Shown one piece after another: positions 15,134 to 24,083 of a stretch of 51,946 nt of DNA (its first letter is position 1; the number at the start of each line of letters is the position of its first letter). The notes beneath the pieces were generated by a model, which did not search any database, was not told where the DNA came from, and saw nothing but the letters and a program-made list of their open reading frames with translations. The translations under genes were made by a program, and so were the position numbers. Location: positions 1 through 51,946 of the IMG/VR virus record IMGVR_UViG_3300009509_000026. One strand, given 5' to 3'. The stretch is from a virus.

Positions 15134-16106
15134 CGTCGATCCGAGTCTGGCCGAGGACGCCTCGGCTCTCGAGAGGACGGAGGAGCCGTTCGTCATCCCT
15201 GGCACGCTGAAGCCGGGGCAGGACATCGGCCTCTTCAACCGCGAGTTCAGGATCCCCCGCGTGGTCGACGCGAAGTCGGCCGTGGGGGTCTTCCTGCTCC
15301 CCGGCGGCGTCCTGTACGAGAACGAGCTCCAGCGCGAGATGGAGGTCATCGAGCTCGACGGCGACGACGAGGACATCCTCGTGTCGGACGCGACCGTCTA
15401 CCCGCTGAGGCTCAACGCCATCCTCTCAAGGAAGATCCAGCGCATCGGACCGATCACCGACAAGGAGATGATCCGCCGCTTGGTCCCCAAGATGAGCGTG
15501 CTCGACAGGGCCACCGTCGTCGTGTGCGTGCGGCGCGTGACCCACGGGGACGTCGTCCCCAACATCGAGTTCAAGTGCAAGGCCTGCGGCAAGGACAACA
15601 CGGCCAGCCCGGACCTCGCCACCATCACCCACATCAGGCCCCTGAAGCCCGAGCAGCTCGAGTGGGACTTCGTCCTCCCGAGGGCGAGCCTGAGGGCCGA
15701 CCGCGAGGTGGTGTGCAAGTGGCACATCTACGACGGGGACCGCGAGCTCAGGCTGGCCAACATCTCGAAGCAGATCGGCGACAAGGACATGCTCACGTGG
15801 CGCATCATGGGCCGAGTGATGTCGATAGACGGCGAGGCCATGAGCATCACCGACGAGCACTTCAACTCCGACGGGACCATCAGGCAGGACCAGAAGCTCG
15901 TGAAGCTGTTCCGGGCGGTCAAGGGCATGAGCCAGGCCGACCGCAACGCCCTGAGGAACGAGTTCCGCCGGGTGGAGGGCGACATCGACCTCTCGGTGAA
16001 GGCGAAGTGCGCCCACACGCTCTGCCCGCGGCCCGAGAACGAGTTCATGGTGGACATCACGGACCGCAATTTTTTCTTCCCGGAGACCGCGGCGCAGAGC
16101 GGCTAG
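15114..16106 (+). CDS. Tail assembly chaperone, unshifted form (T4 gp26/gp51-like, zinc motif)
   Basis: 330 residues starting MGSSQADVDPSLAEDA. A zinc finger is probable from Cys155/158 (FKCKACGK) and Cys299/304 (KCAHTLCP). The layout, with an early VIPGTLKPGQ segment, a middle DKEMIRRLVPKMSVLDRA and a C-terminal zinc-like pair, resembles T4 gp26/gp51-type proteins that act as tail assembly chaperones. It lies immediately before the tape measure. Codons 319-321 (AAT TTT TTC) contain a slippery TTTTTTC, so a fraction of ribosomes should make the longer form described separately. Confidence 0.72.
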   Translation: MGSSQADVDPSLAEDASALERTEEPFVIPGTLKPGQDIGLFNREFRIPRVVDAKSAVGVFLLPGGVLYENELQREMEVIELDGDDEDILVSDATVYPLRLNAILSRKIQRIGPITDKEMIRRLVPKMSVLDRATVVVCVRRVTHGDVVPNIEFKCKACGKDNTASPDLATITHIRPLKPEQLEWDFVLPRASLRADREVVCKWHIYDGDRELRLANISKQIGDKDMLTWRIMGRVMSIDGEAMSITDEHFNSDGTIRQDQKLVKLFRAVKGMSQADRNALRNEFRRVEGDIDLSVKAKCAHTLCPRPENEFMVDITDRNFFFPETAAQSG

Positions 16107-16306
16107 AGAACGAGATCCGCGCCTTCATGGCGTACTACAGGGTCGGCTACCGCGATGCGATGGCCGTCCCAGTTTCGAGGCGGACGCGGTGGATCCTCCT
16201 TGCCGAGGAGGCACGAAAGAAGGCCGAGCACCTAGCCGGGTCGGGCAGCGGGCATCAATCTGGAGGTTTGGGTGGACTGAGCCCACGCGCTGCTGGTAGG
16301 AGATAG
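15114..16306 (+). CDS. Tail assembly chaperone, -1 frameshift fusion (G-T type)
   Basis: Join 15114-16076 to 16076-16306 by a -1 slip, giving about 397 residues. The first 321 are shared with the unshifted chaperone. The added 76 residues begin LPGDRGAERLENEIRAF and continue MAYYRVGYRDAMAVPVS. The extension frame is open up to a TAG at 16304-16306, 3 nt before the tape-measure start. No separate well-placed ribosome binding site opens this frame. Chaperones with such an extension bind the tape measure while the tube polymerises. Alternative: independent translation from ATG 16127. Confidence 0.65.
16070..16076 (+). other. -1 programmed frameshift slippery heptamer TTTTTTC
   Basis: In the zero frame the heptamer reads T TTT TTC (codons AAT TTT TTC), a canonical X XXY YYZ site. 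It is a rare T-run in GC-rich DNA. Zero-frame translation ends at 16106, and the -1 frame continues to 16306. Confidence 0.72.
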
Positions 16307-16309
16307 GGT

Positions 16310-19300
16310 GTGGCCTTCGACTCTGGAGTAGGGTTCGCCTTCACGGGCAAGGACGTCAGCCTTGGCAAGACGGCCAAGGGCGCTGCGTCGTCCATCGACA
16401 TGCTCGGCTCCGCCGTGGACGGCGTGGGCTCCAAGCTGGCCCAGAACGCGGAGAACGTCAAGGCCTTCCTCCAGGAGTTCAGCCAGAAGCAGATCGACAG
16501 GATCTCGTCCGGGCTCGAGTCCATCGCCGACTCCGCGTCCATCAACCAGACGTCGCTCGAGGGCATGGCGGCCGCCGCCGCGAAGACGGCGAAGCCCATC
16601 GTCGCGTCCCTCGGGCTCGTGGGCGACGAGGCCAAGAAGGCCAAGGGCCAGATCGTGGGCCTCTCCATCGGCCTGAACGTCGGGGCGGACGCCGTGGGCA
16701 ACGCCGTGAAGGCGTGGAAGCTCTACGGCAAGGAGCTCCAAGCCATCGGGATCGACTCCGTGAAGACGGCCACCAAGTTCCAGGAGGTGAGCGGGGTCCA
16801 GGTCGACAAGCTCGGCGCCCAAGTCGCCGGCCTCGCCCGCTCGTGGAACCTGACTGAGCAGCAGCTCGGGGACCTCGTGCCGTGGATCCTCGAGGCGGGC
16901 AAGGCCTTCGGCTACGGGGCCCAGGCCATCCAGGGCATGGAGCAGGTGACGGGGGCCCTCGACCAGTCCCTCTCGAAAGTCCTACTCAAGGACGGTCCCG
17001 AGGCCATCATGCGCTTCACGAAGGGCATCTACGGGCTCGCCCTCGTGTCGAGCAAGACCCTCGGCATGGACTTCCCCGACGCGCTGGCCAAGTCGACGGA
17101 CCTGTTCAACAAGCTCGCCGGCGACGTGAACGCCTTCCAGAAGCAGTTCCAGGGCCTCTCGACGGAGTTCGGCCCCCTCGCCGACCAGCTGGGCCTCGCC
17201 CTCGGGGACTGGCACACCGCCTTCGAGCTCGTCCAGAACGACCCCGCCGCCTTCGCCCAGCAGATGGTCCAGTTGGCCAAGCACCTCGACCCCCCGCAGC
17301 TCCAGAGGCTGAAGCTCATCCTGGGCGAGAACAGCGAGATGCTCCGCTTCCTCATCGACAACGCGGACGCCATGGACGCCAACTTCGCGGACCTGGCCGG
17401 GGTGAAGGCCGGGACGGACTCCCTGAAGAACTTCGCCAACGCTGGATTCTCCACCGGCAGGACGATGGCCGAAGTCCTCGACATGATGCGGGAAAGGGCC
17501 AAGCTCCGCTTCATGGCCATCAGCAAGTCCATGTGGAAGCCGTACATGAAGTCCCTCAGGCAGGGGTACTCGGAGTCCGTGGACTGGCTGAAGCAGCTCT
17601 CGTCGGACACGGAGCCGGGCGGAGTGGGCTTCCTCGTGAACGCGGCCGCCATGGGCATGAGGTTCGGCCTCGGCGGCTTCATCAGGGGGATGTTCCCGCC
17701 TGGCGAGGGCGACAGGGCCATGGGCATGATCGACGCCATCGGGGACTCCATCGCCGACATGCTCCCGCACCTCACCGCGCTCGGCGCACTGGGCTTCAGG
17801 CCCTCGATGCTCGCGGCCCCCTTCCAGTACGCGCTGGGGCCCCTCAAGGCCCTGACGTCGCCCCTCGCAGCCTTCAGCGGGGCCCTGGGCGGCATCCCCG
17901 GGATGGCCCTGAAGATCTTCGGCCCCCTCGGGGTCCTCACCCTGGCGGTCGGAGGCTTCACGCTCCTCTCGAGGAAGTGGAAGAAGGACGAGGAGAGCCG
18001 CATCAACGTCTTCTTCAAGAAGGAGCTCCCGATCCTCCTCCTCCGAGGGATCTCCTACGCCCTGACCGGCGAGGACCTCACGACGGCCGCCAGGAAGTCC
18101 CTCGCCAAGAGCCTGGGCGGCAAGGAGCTCTGGGGCGAGGTGGCCAAGCAGGGGGTCGAGCTGTTCGGGAAGGGCCTCGAGGTGGCCATGGAGGCCTTCA
18201 CGGTCGGCACGGAGGTCCTCGGGGACGTCGCCGGCAAGCTGGCCGACGGCATCGCGGCCACCCTCGAGAAGGTCGACTGGGCCAAGTTCGGGGACGCCAT
18301 CACGATGATCATGTTCCACCTCTCGAGCGCGATGGGGAAGATCGTGGCCACGACCCCGAAGATCCTCGTCGGCCTCGTGAAGGGCATCGCCACTGGCCTC
18401 ACGAAGGTGGACTGGGGGGCGGCCTTCAAGGGCCTCAAGGGCGACCTCGGCAAGGGGGCCGAGGAGACCGGCGAGGCCATGCAGGCGGGCTTCGGCTTCG
18501 AGAACCTCCTCGGGGCTGGAGCCCTCGTCGGGATCCCGCTCCTGCTGAGGAAGTTCAAGAAGGTCGGAAAAGAGGGCAAGAGTATGCTCGGGGGCCTCAG
18601 GAAGGAGGCCACGAAGGGGGTGCCGCCTGAGATGGCCGGCCTTCCGAAGTGCATCCCTCCCTGCGGGCAGGCGGGCATGATCACCACGAAGGGCGGCAAG
18701 CAGATCATGGCCCCCACGATGGCCCAGAAGGGGCCGATGCCGCCGCCCCTCCCCGCGGCCGCGAAGGGATACCCGATGGGGGCGATCTCGGGGCCCGGCG
18801 CGGTGATGCAACCGATTGCAAAGGGCCCGGGCCTCTGGACCAAGATGAAGGGCGTCGGGGGGATGCAGCTCGGCCAGAAGGCCATGGGCTGGAGGGGCTT
18901 CGCGGGCATGGGAGCGATGGGCGGCGCGATGGCAGCCATCCCCGCGGCCGCCGCCATCATGGGCGGAGAGGAGCTCGGGGGGGCCGGGGCCCTGGCCACC
19001 TACGGCGGCGCGGCCGCAATGGGAGGCCTCCCGGGCGTCGGGATCGCGGCGGCGATGGTGGGAGCCTCTGGCGCGGTCAAGGAGTTCCAGGACACGTGGG
19101 GCGACGCCATGCAGGAGATCCGCGAGTCCGGGGGGGACACGGCCGACGAGATCGAGGCCACCTTCGGGACCGCGATGGCCAGCATCTCCGCGGGGGTCGA
19201 CGACATGACGGGCGGCGTCACGGCGACCATCCGGGACGCGATGGCGGAGTCGTACGGTCTCAACAAGGTCACCGGGGAGCAGATCTCGACGGTCTGGCAG

Positions 19301-20824
19301 ATGGCCTTCAACCGCGTGCGCTACGTCGTCCAGGGGGCCTTCCAGTTCTTCATGGACAACATCACCAACACGTGGAGTGAGGGCAAGAGGTACATCGGGC
19401 TCATCGGAGAGGCGGCCGCCATCACCTTCAAGGGGGTCACGGACTTCGCCAAGGCCCAGATCGAGGCCTTCTTCACCTACGGTGCCGGAGTCGCCCAGAA
19501 GGGGAAGGCGATCTTCCTGACCCTCTACGACAAGGTCCAGACGGCCGTCGAGCAGATGACGCTGTCCTCGATGACCATGTTCTCGAACGTCCTCAGCCCG
19601 TTCGTGAAGCTGCTCGGGGACATGCCGAAGGCCGCCAAGACCGCCATCGCCGCCGTCTTCCCGGAGTTCACGGCCTTCGACGCCCTCGTGACGGGCCTCG
19701 GGTCCACCATCGACAAGGAGCTCAAGAAGAAGACGATGGAGTACCAGATCGGGGCCCTCCAGCGGCAGCAGGAGATCAACATCGCCACCGCCAAGGGCAA
19801 CGAGCTGATGGACGACGCAGCCTCGATCTCGGCCCAGGGGTTCGAGGGACTCAAGGACGCCGCGGGGGCGCTGAAGCCCAAGCTCGAGGACATGGTCGAC
19901 ACCGGCAAGAAGCTCCAGAAGTCGATGCTCGGGCTGATGGGAGGCACGCCGCTGGCCCTCATCGGGATGTTCCTCCCGGAGAAGGAGAGGGAGGCCTACT
20001 TCGAGTGGTTCGGGGCCAAGGGGACCGCGGAGCTCGGCACGGAGCTCAGGAAGGAGTGGGACAAGCTCGGCGGGAAGCTCCTCCAGCAGCAGCAGGACCA
20101 GACGAAGGTCCTCGCCGACGAGCAGGGCGCGATGTTCGACGCGGCCGCCAAGGAGGCGGAGACGACCCTCGCGGACATGGGCGCGATGCTCGGCGAGATG
20201 GGCGTCAAGAAGAAGGGGCGCCAGAAGAAGCTCATGGGGGTGGCCGAGGACGCCCTCGCGTCGATGGGAGAGGCCACGACCGCCGCCGACGCCAAGGACA
20301 TCATGGCCTCGGCCATCGCGAAGGGGAAGAACGAGGCGGAGAAGCAGGCCATCGGGGCCATGCTCATGACGGCCGGCACGACCCTCTTCCAGCACGGCCT
20401 CCCCGAGGTGTCCAAGCAGGCCAAGACCATGGGGGCCATGAAGAAGCAGGGCCTCCAGATGACCGAGGCGCTCATGGAGGCCCAGCTGGACGCCACCACG
20501 GCCGCCGTGGGGAAGGCGAAGGGGGACAAGAAGAAGGCCCTCGGCAAGCAGAAGAAGGCCCTCGAGCAGCAGCTCGGGATGCTCGGCGAGGCCATCTCCC
20601 CCGTCGGTCCGGCCCCCGTCGCCCCGGGAGCTACCGTGAAGGTCGGCGGGATGGAGTTCGTGGCACCGCCGCCTCCAGGGGCTGGCGGCGGAGGCCCGAC
20701 GGTCCAGCAGTACTACGGCGCCCCGAAGGCCTCCCCGAAGGCCACAGACGTGACGATCTGGGTGAAGCAGGGGATGGGCGAGAAGCCCATGGGCAAGGGC
20801 GAGCTGAAGATGATGCAGGAGTAG
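16310..20824 (+). CDS. Tail tape measure protein
   Basis: 1504 residues from GTG 16310 after AGGAGATAGGGT, the longest gene but one. It is mostly helical, Ala/Lys-rich and repetitive, with hydrophobic Gly/Ala segments typical of tape measures (for example GPLGVLTLAVGGFTLL near residue 545 and a cluster around 860-920 with AAIPAAAAIMGG). It follows the frameshifted chaperone pair and precedes the baseplate genes, which is the standard order. The length sets tail length: at about 1.5 angstrom per residue it predicts a tail of roughly 220 nm. This is a rule of thumb. The Pro/Gly-rich segment near 18750 also contains the palindrome at 18807. No peptidoglycan hydrolase domain is visible. Confidence 0.9.
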   Translation: MAFDSGVGFAFTGKDVSLGKTAKGAASSIDMLGSAVDGVGSKLAQNAENVKAFLQEFSQKQIDRISSGLESIADSASINQTSLEGMAAAAAKTAKPIVASLGLVGDEAKKAKGQIVGLSIGLNVGADAVGNAVKAWKLYGKELQAIGIDSVKTATKFQEVSGVQVDKLGAQVAGLARSWNLTEQQLGDLVPWILEAGKAFGYGAQAIQGMEQVTGALDQSLSKVLLKDGPEAIMRFTKGIYGLALVSSKTLGMDFPDALAKSTDLFNKLAGDVNAFQKQFQGLSTEFGPLADQLGLALGDWHTAFELVQNDPAAFAQQMVQLAKHLDPPQLQRLKLILGENSEMLRFLIDNADAMDANFADLAGVKAGTDSLKNFANAGFSTGRTMAEVLDMMRERAKLRFMAISKSMWKPYMKSLRQGYSESVDWLKQLSSDTEPGGVGFLVNAAAMGMRFGLGGFIRGMFPPGEGDRAMGMIDAIGDSIADMLPHLTALGALGFRPSMLAAPFQYALGPLKALTSPLAAFSGALGGIPGMALKIFGPLGVLTLAVGGFTLLSRKWKKDEESRINVFFKKELPILLLRGISYALTGEDLTTAARKSLAKSLGGKELWGEVAKQGVELFGKGLEVAMEAFTVGTEVLGDVAGKLADGIAATLEKVDWAKFGDAITMIMFHLSSAMGKIVATTPKILVGLVKGIATGLTKVDWGAAFKGLKGDLGKGAEETGEAMQAGFGFENLLGAGALVGIPLLLRKFKKVGKEGKSMLGGLRKEATKGVPPEMAGLPKCIPPCGQAGMITTKGGKQIMAPTMAQKGPMPPPLPAAAKGYPMGAISGPGAVMQPIAKGPGLWTKMKGVGGMQLGQKAMGWRGFAGMGAMGGAMAAIPAAAAIMGGEELGGAGALATYGGAAAMGGLPGVGIAAAMVGASGAVKEFQDTWGDAMQEIRESGGDTADEIEATFGTAMASISAGVDDMTGGVTATIRDAMAESYGLNKVTGEQISTVWQMAFNRVRYVVQGAFQFFMDNITNTWSEGKRYIGLIGEAAAITFKGVTDFAKAQIEAFFTYGAGVAQKGKAIFLTLYDKVQTAVEQMTLSSMTMFSNVLSPFVKLLGDMPKAAKTAIAAVFPEFTAFDALVTGLGSTIDKELKKKTMEYQIGALQRQQEINIATAKGNELMDDAASISAQGFEGLKDAAGALKPKLEDMVDTGKKLQKSMLGLMGGTPLALIGMFLPEKEREAYFEWFGAKGTAELGTELRKEWDKLGGKLLQQQQDQTKVLADEQGAMFDAAAKEAETTLADMGAMLGEMGVKKKGRQKKLMGVAEDALASMGEATTAADAKDIMASAIAKGKNEAEKQAIGAMLMTAGTTLFQHGLPEVSKQAKTMGAMKKQGLQMTEALMEAQLDATTAAVGKAKGDKKKALGKQKKALEQQLGMLGEAISPVGPAPVAPGATVKVGGMEFVAPPPPGAGGGGPTVQQYYGAPKASPKATDVTIWVKQGMGEKPMGKGELKMMQE
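18807..18820. repeat. 14-bp palindrome TGCAACCGATTGCA inside the tape-measure gene
   Basis: Identical to the site at 2845-2858. It encodes parts of residues MQPIAK in the tape measure. Its identity with the intergenic copy suggests a DNA-level function. Confidence 0.45.
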
Positions 20825-20825
20825 C

Positions 20826-21149
20826 ATGGCGAGAAGGACTCTCAACCTCAGGCCGAACAGCAGGGCGAGGATGTCCAAGTTCCACTGGCTGTCGGACTAC
20901 GAGTGGTTCGGGATGCCCGACTACCCGGACTTCCCCCCGGCCGAGGACGACGAGTACATCGAGATGCGCTTCGACACCAAGATCGACAACCTCGCCCAGG
21001 AGAAGTACGGCGACCCCCAGCTGTTCTGGGTCATCCTCATCGCCAACGACATCGACCTCTGGCCGTCCGACGTACCCATCGGGGCCGTCCTCAGGATCCC
21101 GTCCTCCAACCGCGTGGGGAGCATCCTGAAGAGGGCGAGGAGGGGGTAG
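20826..21149 (+). CDS. LysM-like / gp53-type baseplate wedge protein
   Basis: 107 residues from ATG 20826, one base after the tape-measure stop. The core RFDTKIDNLAQEKYGDPQLF, WVILIANDIDLWP and GAVLRIPS is a LysM-like fold of the kind used in T4 gp53 and tail X-type proteins. It would sit in the baseplate wedge or hub. The gene ends one base before the hub gene start, so the two are coupled. Confidence 0.72.
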   Translation: MARRTLNLRPNSRARMSKFHWLSDYEWFGMPDYPDFPPAEDDEYIEMRFDTKIDNLAQEKYGDPQLFWVILIANDIDLWPSDVPIGAVLRIPSSNRVGSILKRARRG

Positions 21150-22790
21150 ATGGCCCCGCGCTTCGGACCCCCCACCCAGCCGTCGGCTCCTGACCTCACC
21201 CAGGAGCTGAACTACCTCCAGCCGGTCCTCATCGACCCGGAATTCAGGGAGCAGTACGCCGGGATCGAGGAGTCGTACGTCCTCAAGTGCAAGATCCTCG
21301 TCAACAGGCCAGACGGCATCGTCGAGGTCCCGCTGTGGCTGAACACGGGACTCGAGGACATGCCGGACCTTCCCATCGTCGAGTCCGTCAACATCGAGTG
21401 GGGGCCGTCGGTCATGGGGCGCATCAACGTCTCCATGAAGACCGACTACTTCACGGGGAAGTGGTTCCTGGACAGCGAGCTGTCGAGGTGGCGCAACGCC
21501 ATCGTCGTGCAGGCCGGCTACCCGAAGTCCAACCTGTGGACCCCGGTCTTCTACGGCTACACCGAGGCCCCCCAGCCGACCCACGACCCGCTGGGATACC
21601 AGATCACGATCTCGGCCAACATCATCGGCCACCGCATCAGCCGGATGAAGTACAACATGGGCAACTTCATCAAGGGCAAGAAGACGAGGCGGGAGGTCGT
21701 CCGCGAGTTCCTGAAGTCCCAGAAGTACGACGTCTACTTCACGCTCGACCCTGTGACGGGGCGCGAGGAGGACAACGCCTGGCTGGACTCGCTGGTGGAG
21801 TCGAAGAACCTCGGGTCGGGCCGCTTCTGGCCCGAGGACCTCTCCCTCGAGGGCTTCATCGAGTGGGTGTGCCTCGAGGCGGGGATGCGCTGCGTGATGT
21901 GGCCCCACCCGGACACGGGCGAGATCTACGCCTTCAGCTTCGTGAACCGCGCCACGATCATGAGCCAGGAGGTGAGGCGCGAGCTGCGACTCTTCTCGGG
22001 GATCGACACGAGCCGTGGGATCTACCCGCTGACCAACTTCCAGTCGAACAGCCCGCAGGTGTTCATGGACGCCCTCGTGATGGGGGCCCAGGCCTCGGAC
22101 ATCGACCCCCTGACCAAGCAGATGGCCAAGTTCCAGGCCAAGGAGTGGGAGATCGTCGGGCCAGCCCTCGAGGAGGAGATCTACGGCATCAGGTTCGACA
22201 AGGACACGAGTGACCCCCTGCTCCACTTCGGCCTCTACACGAAGGAGGAGCTTGAGCAGCAGGAGTCCGTGGGGGACGAGGCACTCTTCGAGAAGCAGCG
22301 CCAGGTCCTCGCCCTCGCCAAGGAGTCCTTCGGGCCGCCCACCCAGCAGTCGTCCATGGCCACGGAGACGGGGCACGAGCTTCCGTGGGACCCGGGCCTC
22401 GAGGACGCGCCAGGGGGCGTCATCTTGGCGTCCCCCGTGGGGCGTGACGGGGACGAGGAGGGGCGCCTGCAGTCCCTCTACGAGGAGTCCCTGATGGTCA
22501 ACGGGGGCCTCCAGGCCACCCTCCAGACGGTCGGGATGCCCGACGCCCACCCGGAGATGAAGGTGCGCGTCAGGCGCGTCGGGGACCGCTTCGACGGGGT
22601 CTACAATGTGCGGAAGGTGAACCACGAGTTCACCAGCATCTGGAACACCACGCTCGAGTCCGTGAAGCACGAGTTCTCGAAGGGATCCGGGCTGCTCCAG
22701 ACGAACAGGCCTCTTCTCCCGCAGAAGGAGTTCGAGAAGCTCTACCCGGCGTACCCGGCCGAGATGGCCGCCGAGGAGGCCGACGGCTGA
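21150..22790 (+). CDS. Baseplate hub protein (gpD / gp27-like)
   Basis: 546 residues starting MAPRFGPPTQPSAPDL. Segments such as VESVNIEWGPSVMGRINVSM, ANIIGHRISRMKYNM, GFIEWVCLEAGMRCVMWP and the C-terminal KVRVRRVGDRFDGVYNVRKV, VNHEFTSIWNTTLES fit a gpD/gp27-type hub, whose C-terminal pattern of VxxVxHxFxxxxWxT is common. It bridges the tube and the spike. The next gene, the spike, overlaps its last base (TGATG). Confidence 0.75.
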   Translation: MAPRFGPPTQPSAPDLTQELNYLQPVLIDPEFREQYAGIEESYVLKCKILVNRPDGIVEVPLWLNTGLEDMPDLPIVESVNIEWGPSVMGRINVSMKTDYFTGKWFLDSELSRWRNAIVVQAGYPKSNLWTPVFYGYTEAPQPTHDPLGYQITISANIIGHRISRMKYNMGNFIKGKKTRREVVREFLKSQKYDVYFTLDPVTGREEDNAWLDSLVESKNLGSGRFWPEDLSLEGFIEWVCLEAGMRCVMWPHPDTGEIYAFSFVNRATIMSQEVRRELRLFSGIDTSRGIYPLTNFQSNSPQVFMDALVMGAQASDIDPLTKQMAKFQAKEWEIVGPALEEEIYGIRFDKDTSDPLLHFGLYTKEELEQQESVGDEALFEKQRQVLALAKESFGPPTQQSSMATETGHELPWDPGLEDAPGGVILASPVGRDGDEEGRLQSLYEESLMVNGGLQATLQTVGMPDAHPEMKVRVRRVGDRFDGVYNVRKVNHEFTSIWNTTLESVKHEFSKGSGLLQTNRPLLPQKEFEKLYPAYPAEMAAEEADG

Positions 22791-23677
22791 TGCCAGACAC
22801 CACGACACCATTCGGGAGGTTCTTCGAGCGGGTCAAGGCGTTCGGGCTGGAGTACTACCGCCTCTTCTACGGCCGGTACAGGGCGAAGGTGGTGGACAAC
22901 GACGACGAGGAGGGCCTCGGGCGCATCAAGGTCCAGATCCCCGCCATCGGCCACCAGGAGGGCGACTGGATCCTGGCCTACCCCAAGTTCCCGACGCCGT
23001 GCGGGAAGGTCGGAGATGACGGCTACTACGGGATGTACGTCCCGCCGCCAGACGTGGACGAGATGGTGTGGGTCGAGTTCGAGGTGGGCCGGACGAAGCA
23101 CGCGATCTACACGGGAGGCTGGTTCGGCAAGGGAGAGATCCCGGCCAAGGTCGCGGACGTGGCCCCGGCGGTCTGGAGCCTCTGGTCGAGGGCCCAGCAC
23201 TACCTGACCTTCATCGACAAGGAGGGCGAGGAGGAGGTCGAGCTCGCCTGGAAGGCCAAGCACAAGATCACGATGGACAAGGACAAGGTGCTCATCACGA
23301 CCGAGGGGGGCGTGAGCGTCGAATTGAAGGTCGACGGCACCTTTGCTATAAAGGACGAGAAGAACAACGAGGTCGTCTCAAGTACCTCTGGGATGGAGGT
23401 CAAGGCCGGGACGGCGAAGGTGGTGCTCGAGGATGGGAAGGCCGAAATCCACGCCAGCCAGTTCACCTGGGCGCCCGGCGGCTCGACCGCGGCGGCGGCC
23501 CCGATCGCACGGGGGGAGGACCTCGTGAGGGTGTGCAACGCCCTCGTCAACGTCCTCCAGAACTTCCGGGTGTCCGGGGCTGCGGGGGCCATGGTCACCG
23601 ACCCGAGCATGAACGCCCAGCTCGCGCCTCTCATCCAGTCGTTCAAGAAGACGCTCGTGCCGACGTTCAAGGTGTAG
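22790..23677 (+). CDS. Tail spike / cell-puncturing protein (gpV / gp5-like)
   Basis: 295 residues from ATG 22790. Residues 30-110 form an OB-fold typical of gp5/gpV (YRAKVVDNDDEEGLGRIKVQ, PPPDVDEMVWVEFEVG). Repeated beta stretches follow (KHKITMDKDKVLITTEGG, SVELKVDGTFAIKDE) and continue as a beta-helical spike. No lysozyme domain is present, so wall degradation must come from another protein. It sits between the hub and the gpW-like wedge gene, the canonical P2/T4 order. Confidence 0.82.
   Translation: MPDTTTPFGRFFERVKAFGLEYYRLFYGRYRAKVVDNDDEEGLGRIKVQIPAIGHQEGDWILAYPKFPTPCGKVGDDGYYGMYVPPPDVDEMVWVEFEVGRTKHAIYTGGWFGKGEIPAKVADVAPAVWSLWSRAQHYLTFIDKEGEEEVELAWKAKHKITMDKDKVLITTEGGVSVELKVDGTFAIKDEKNNEVVSSTSGMEVKAGTAKVVLEDGKAEIHASQFTWAPGGSTAAAAPIARGEDLVRVCNALVNVLQNFRVSGAAGAMVTDPSMNAQLAPLIQSFKKTLVPTFKV
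23324..23352 (+). promoter_or_regulatory. Strong internal promoter candidate within the spike gene
   Basis: TTGAAG (23324-23329), 17-bp spacer, TATAAA (23347-23352) with TGC directly before it (extended -10). TATAAA is very rare in this GC-rich window. It points to the gpW and gpJ genes downstream. Confidence 0.4.
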
Positions 23678-23686
23678 GAGGGAAGG

Positions 23687-24082
23687 ATGCCACAGCCCGG
23701 GGTCTACTACGCGGTCGGCGACCCGATGGTGCTCGGGGTCAAGACCTACCCGGAGCTCGTGGACGTCTACAAGTCCGTCCAGGACTCGGTGCGGGACATC
23801 CTGACCACCCAGGTCGGCACGAGGCGCATGAGGCCGGCGTACGGGTGCAACATCTACTCCTTCCTCTTCGAGACCAACAGCGACGCGCTCGTGGCGAGGG
23901 CGCAGATCGAGGTCAGGCGGGCGCTCGAGCTCAACGAGCCGAGGATCATCGTCGAGAGGGTCCGCGTGGGCATCACGAAGGACGCCGCCGGCGAGCCCAC
24001 CGTCATCCAGCTGGATGTCGAGTACTCCATCAACCGCGAGTACCTGACGCAGACCATCACGTTCAAGAGGGAGGGAGGCTGA
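23687..24082 (+). CDS. Baseplate wedge protein, gpW / gp25 family
   Basis: 131 residues starting MPQPGVYYAVGDPMVLGV. KSVQDSVRDILTTQVGTRRM and RPAYGCNIYSFLFETNSDAL match the GPW_gp25 family (I..IL.T..G.R.m.P.yG), with a C-terminal DVEYSINREYL. Family members link the wedge to the tube and resemble type VI secretion TssE. It lies between the spike and the gpJ-like gene. Confidence 0.9.
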   Translation: MPQPGVYYAVGDPMVLGVKTYPELVDVYKSVQDSVRDILTTQVGTRRMRPAYGCNIYSFLFETNSDALVARAQIEVRRALELNEPRIIVERVRVGITKDAAGEPTVIQLDVEYSINREYLTQTITFKREGG

Positions 24083-24083
24083 C

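Noticed and set aside
16982-20878. 1298-residue minus-strand ORF opposite the tape measure
   Set aside because: A shadow frame in GC-rich DNA: it is rich in Leu, His, Arg and Gly runs, lies wholly opposite a well-supported gene, and has no promoter or Shine-Dalgarno support.
22790-23677. Lysozyme domain in the spike
   Set aside because: The length and motifs fit only the OB and beta-helical parts.
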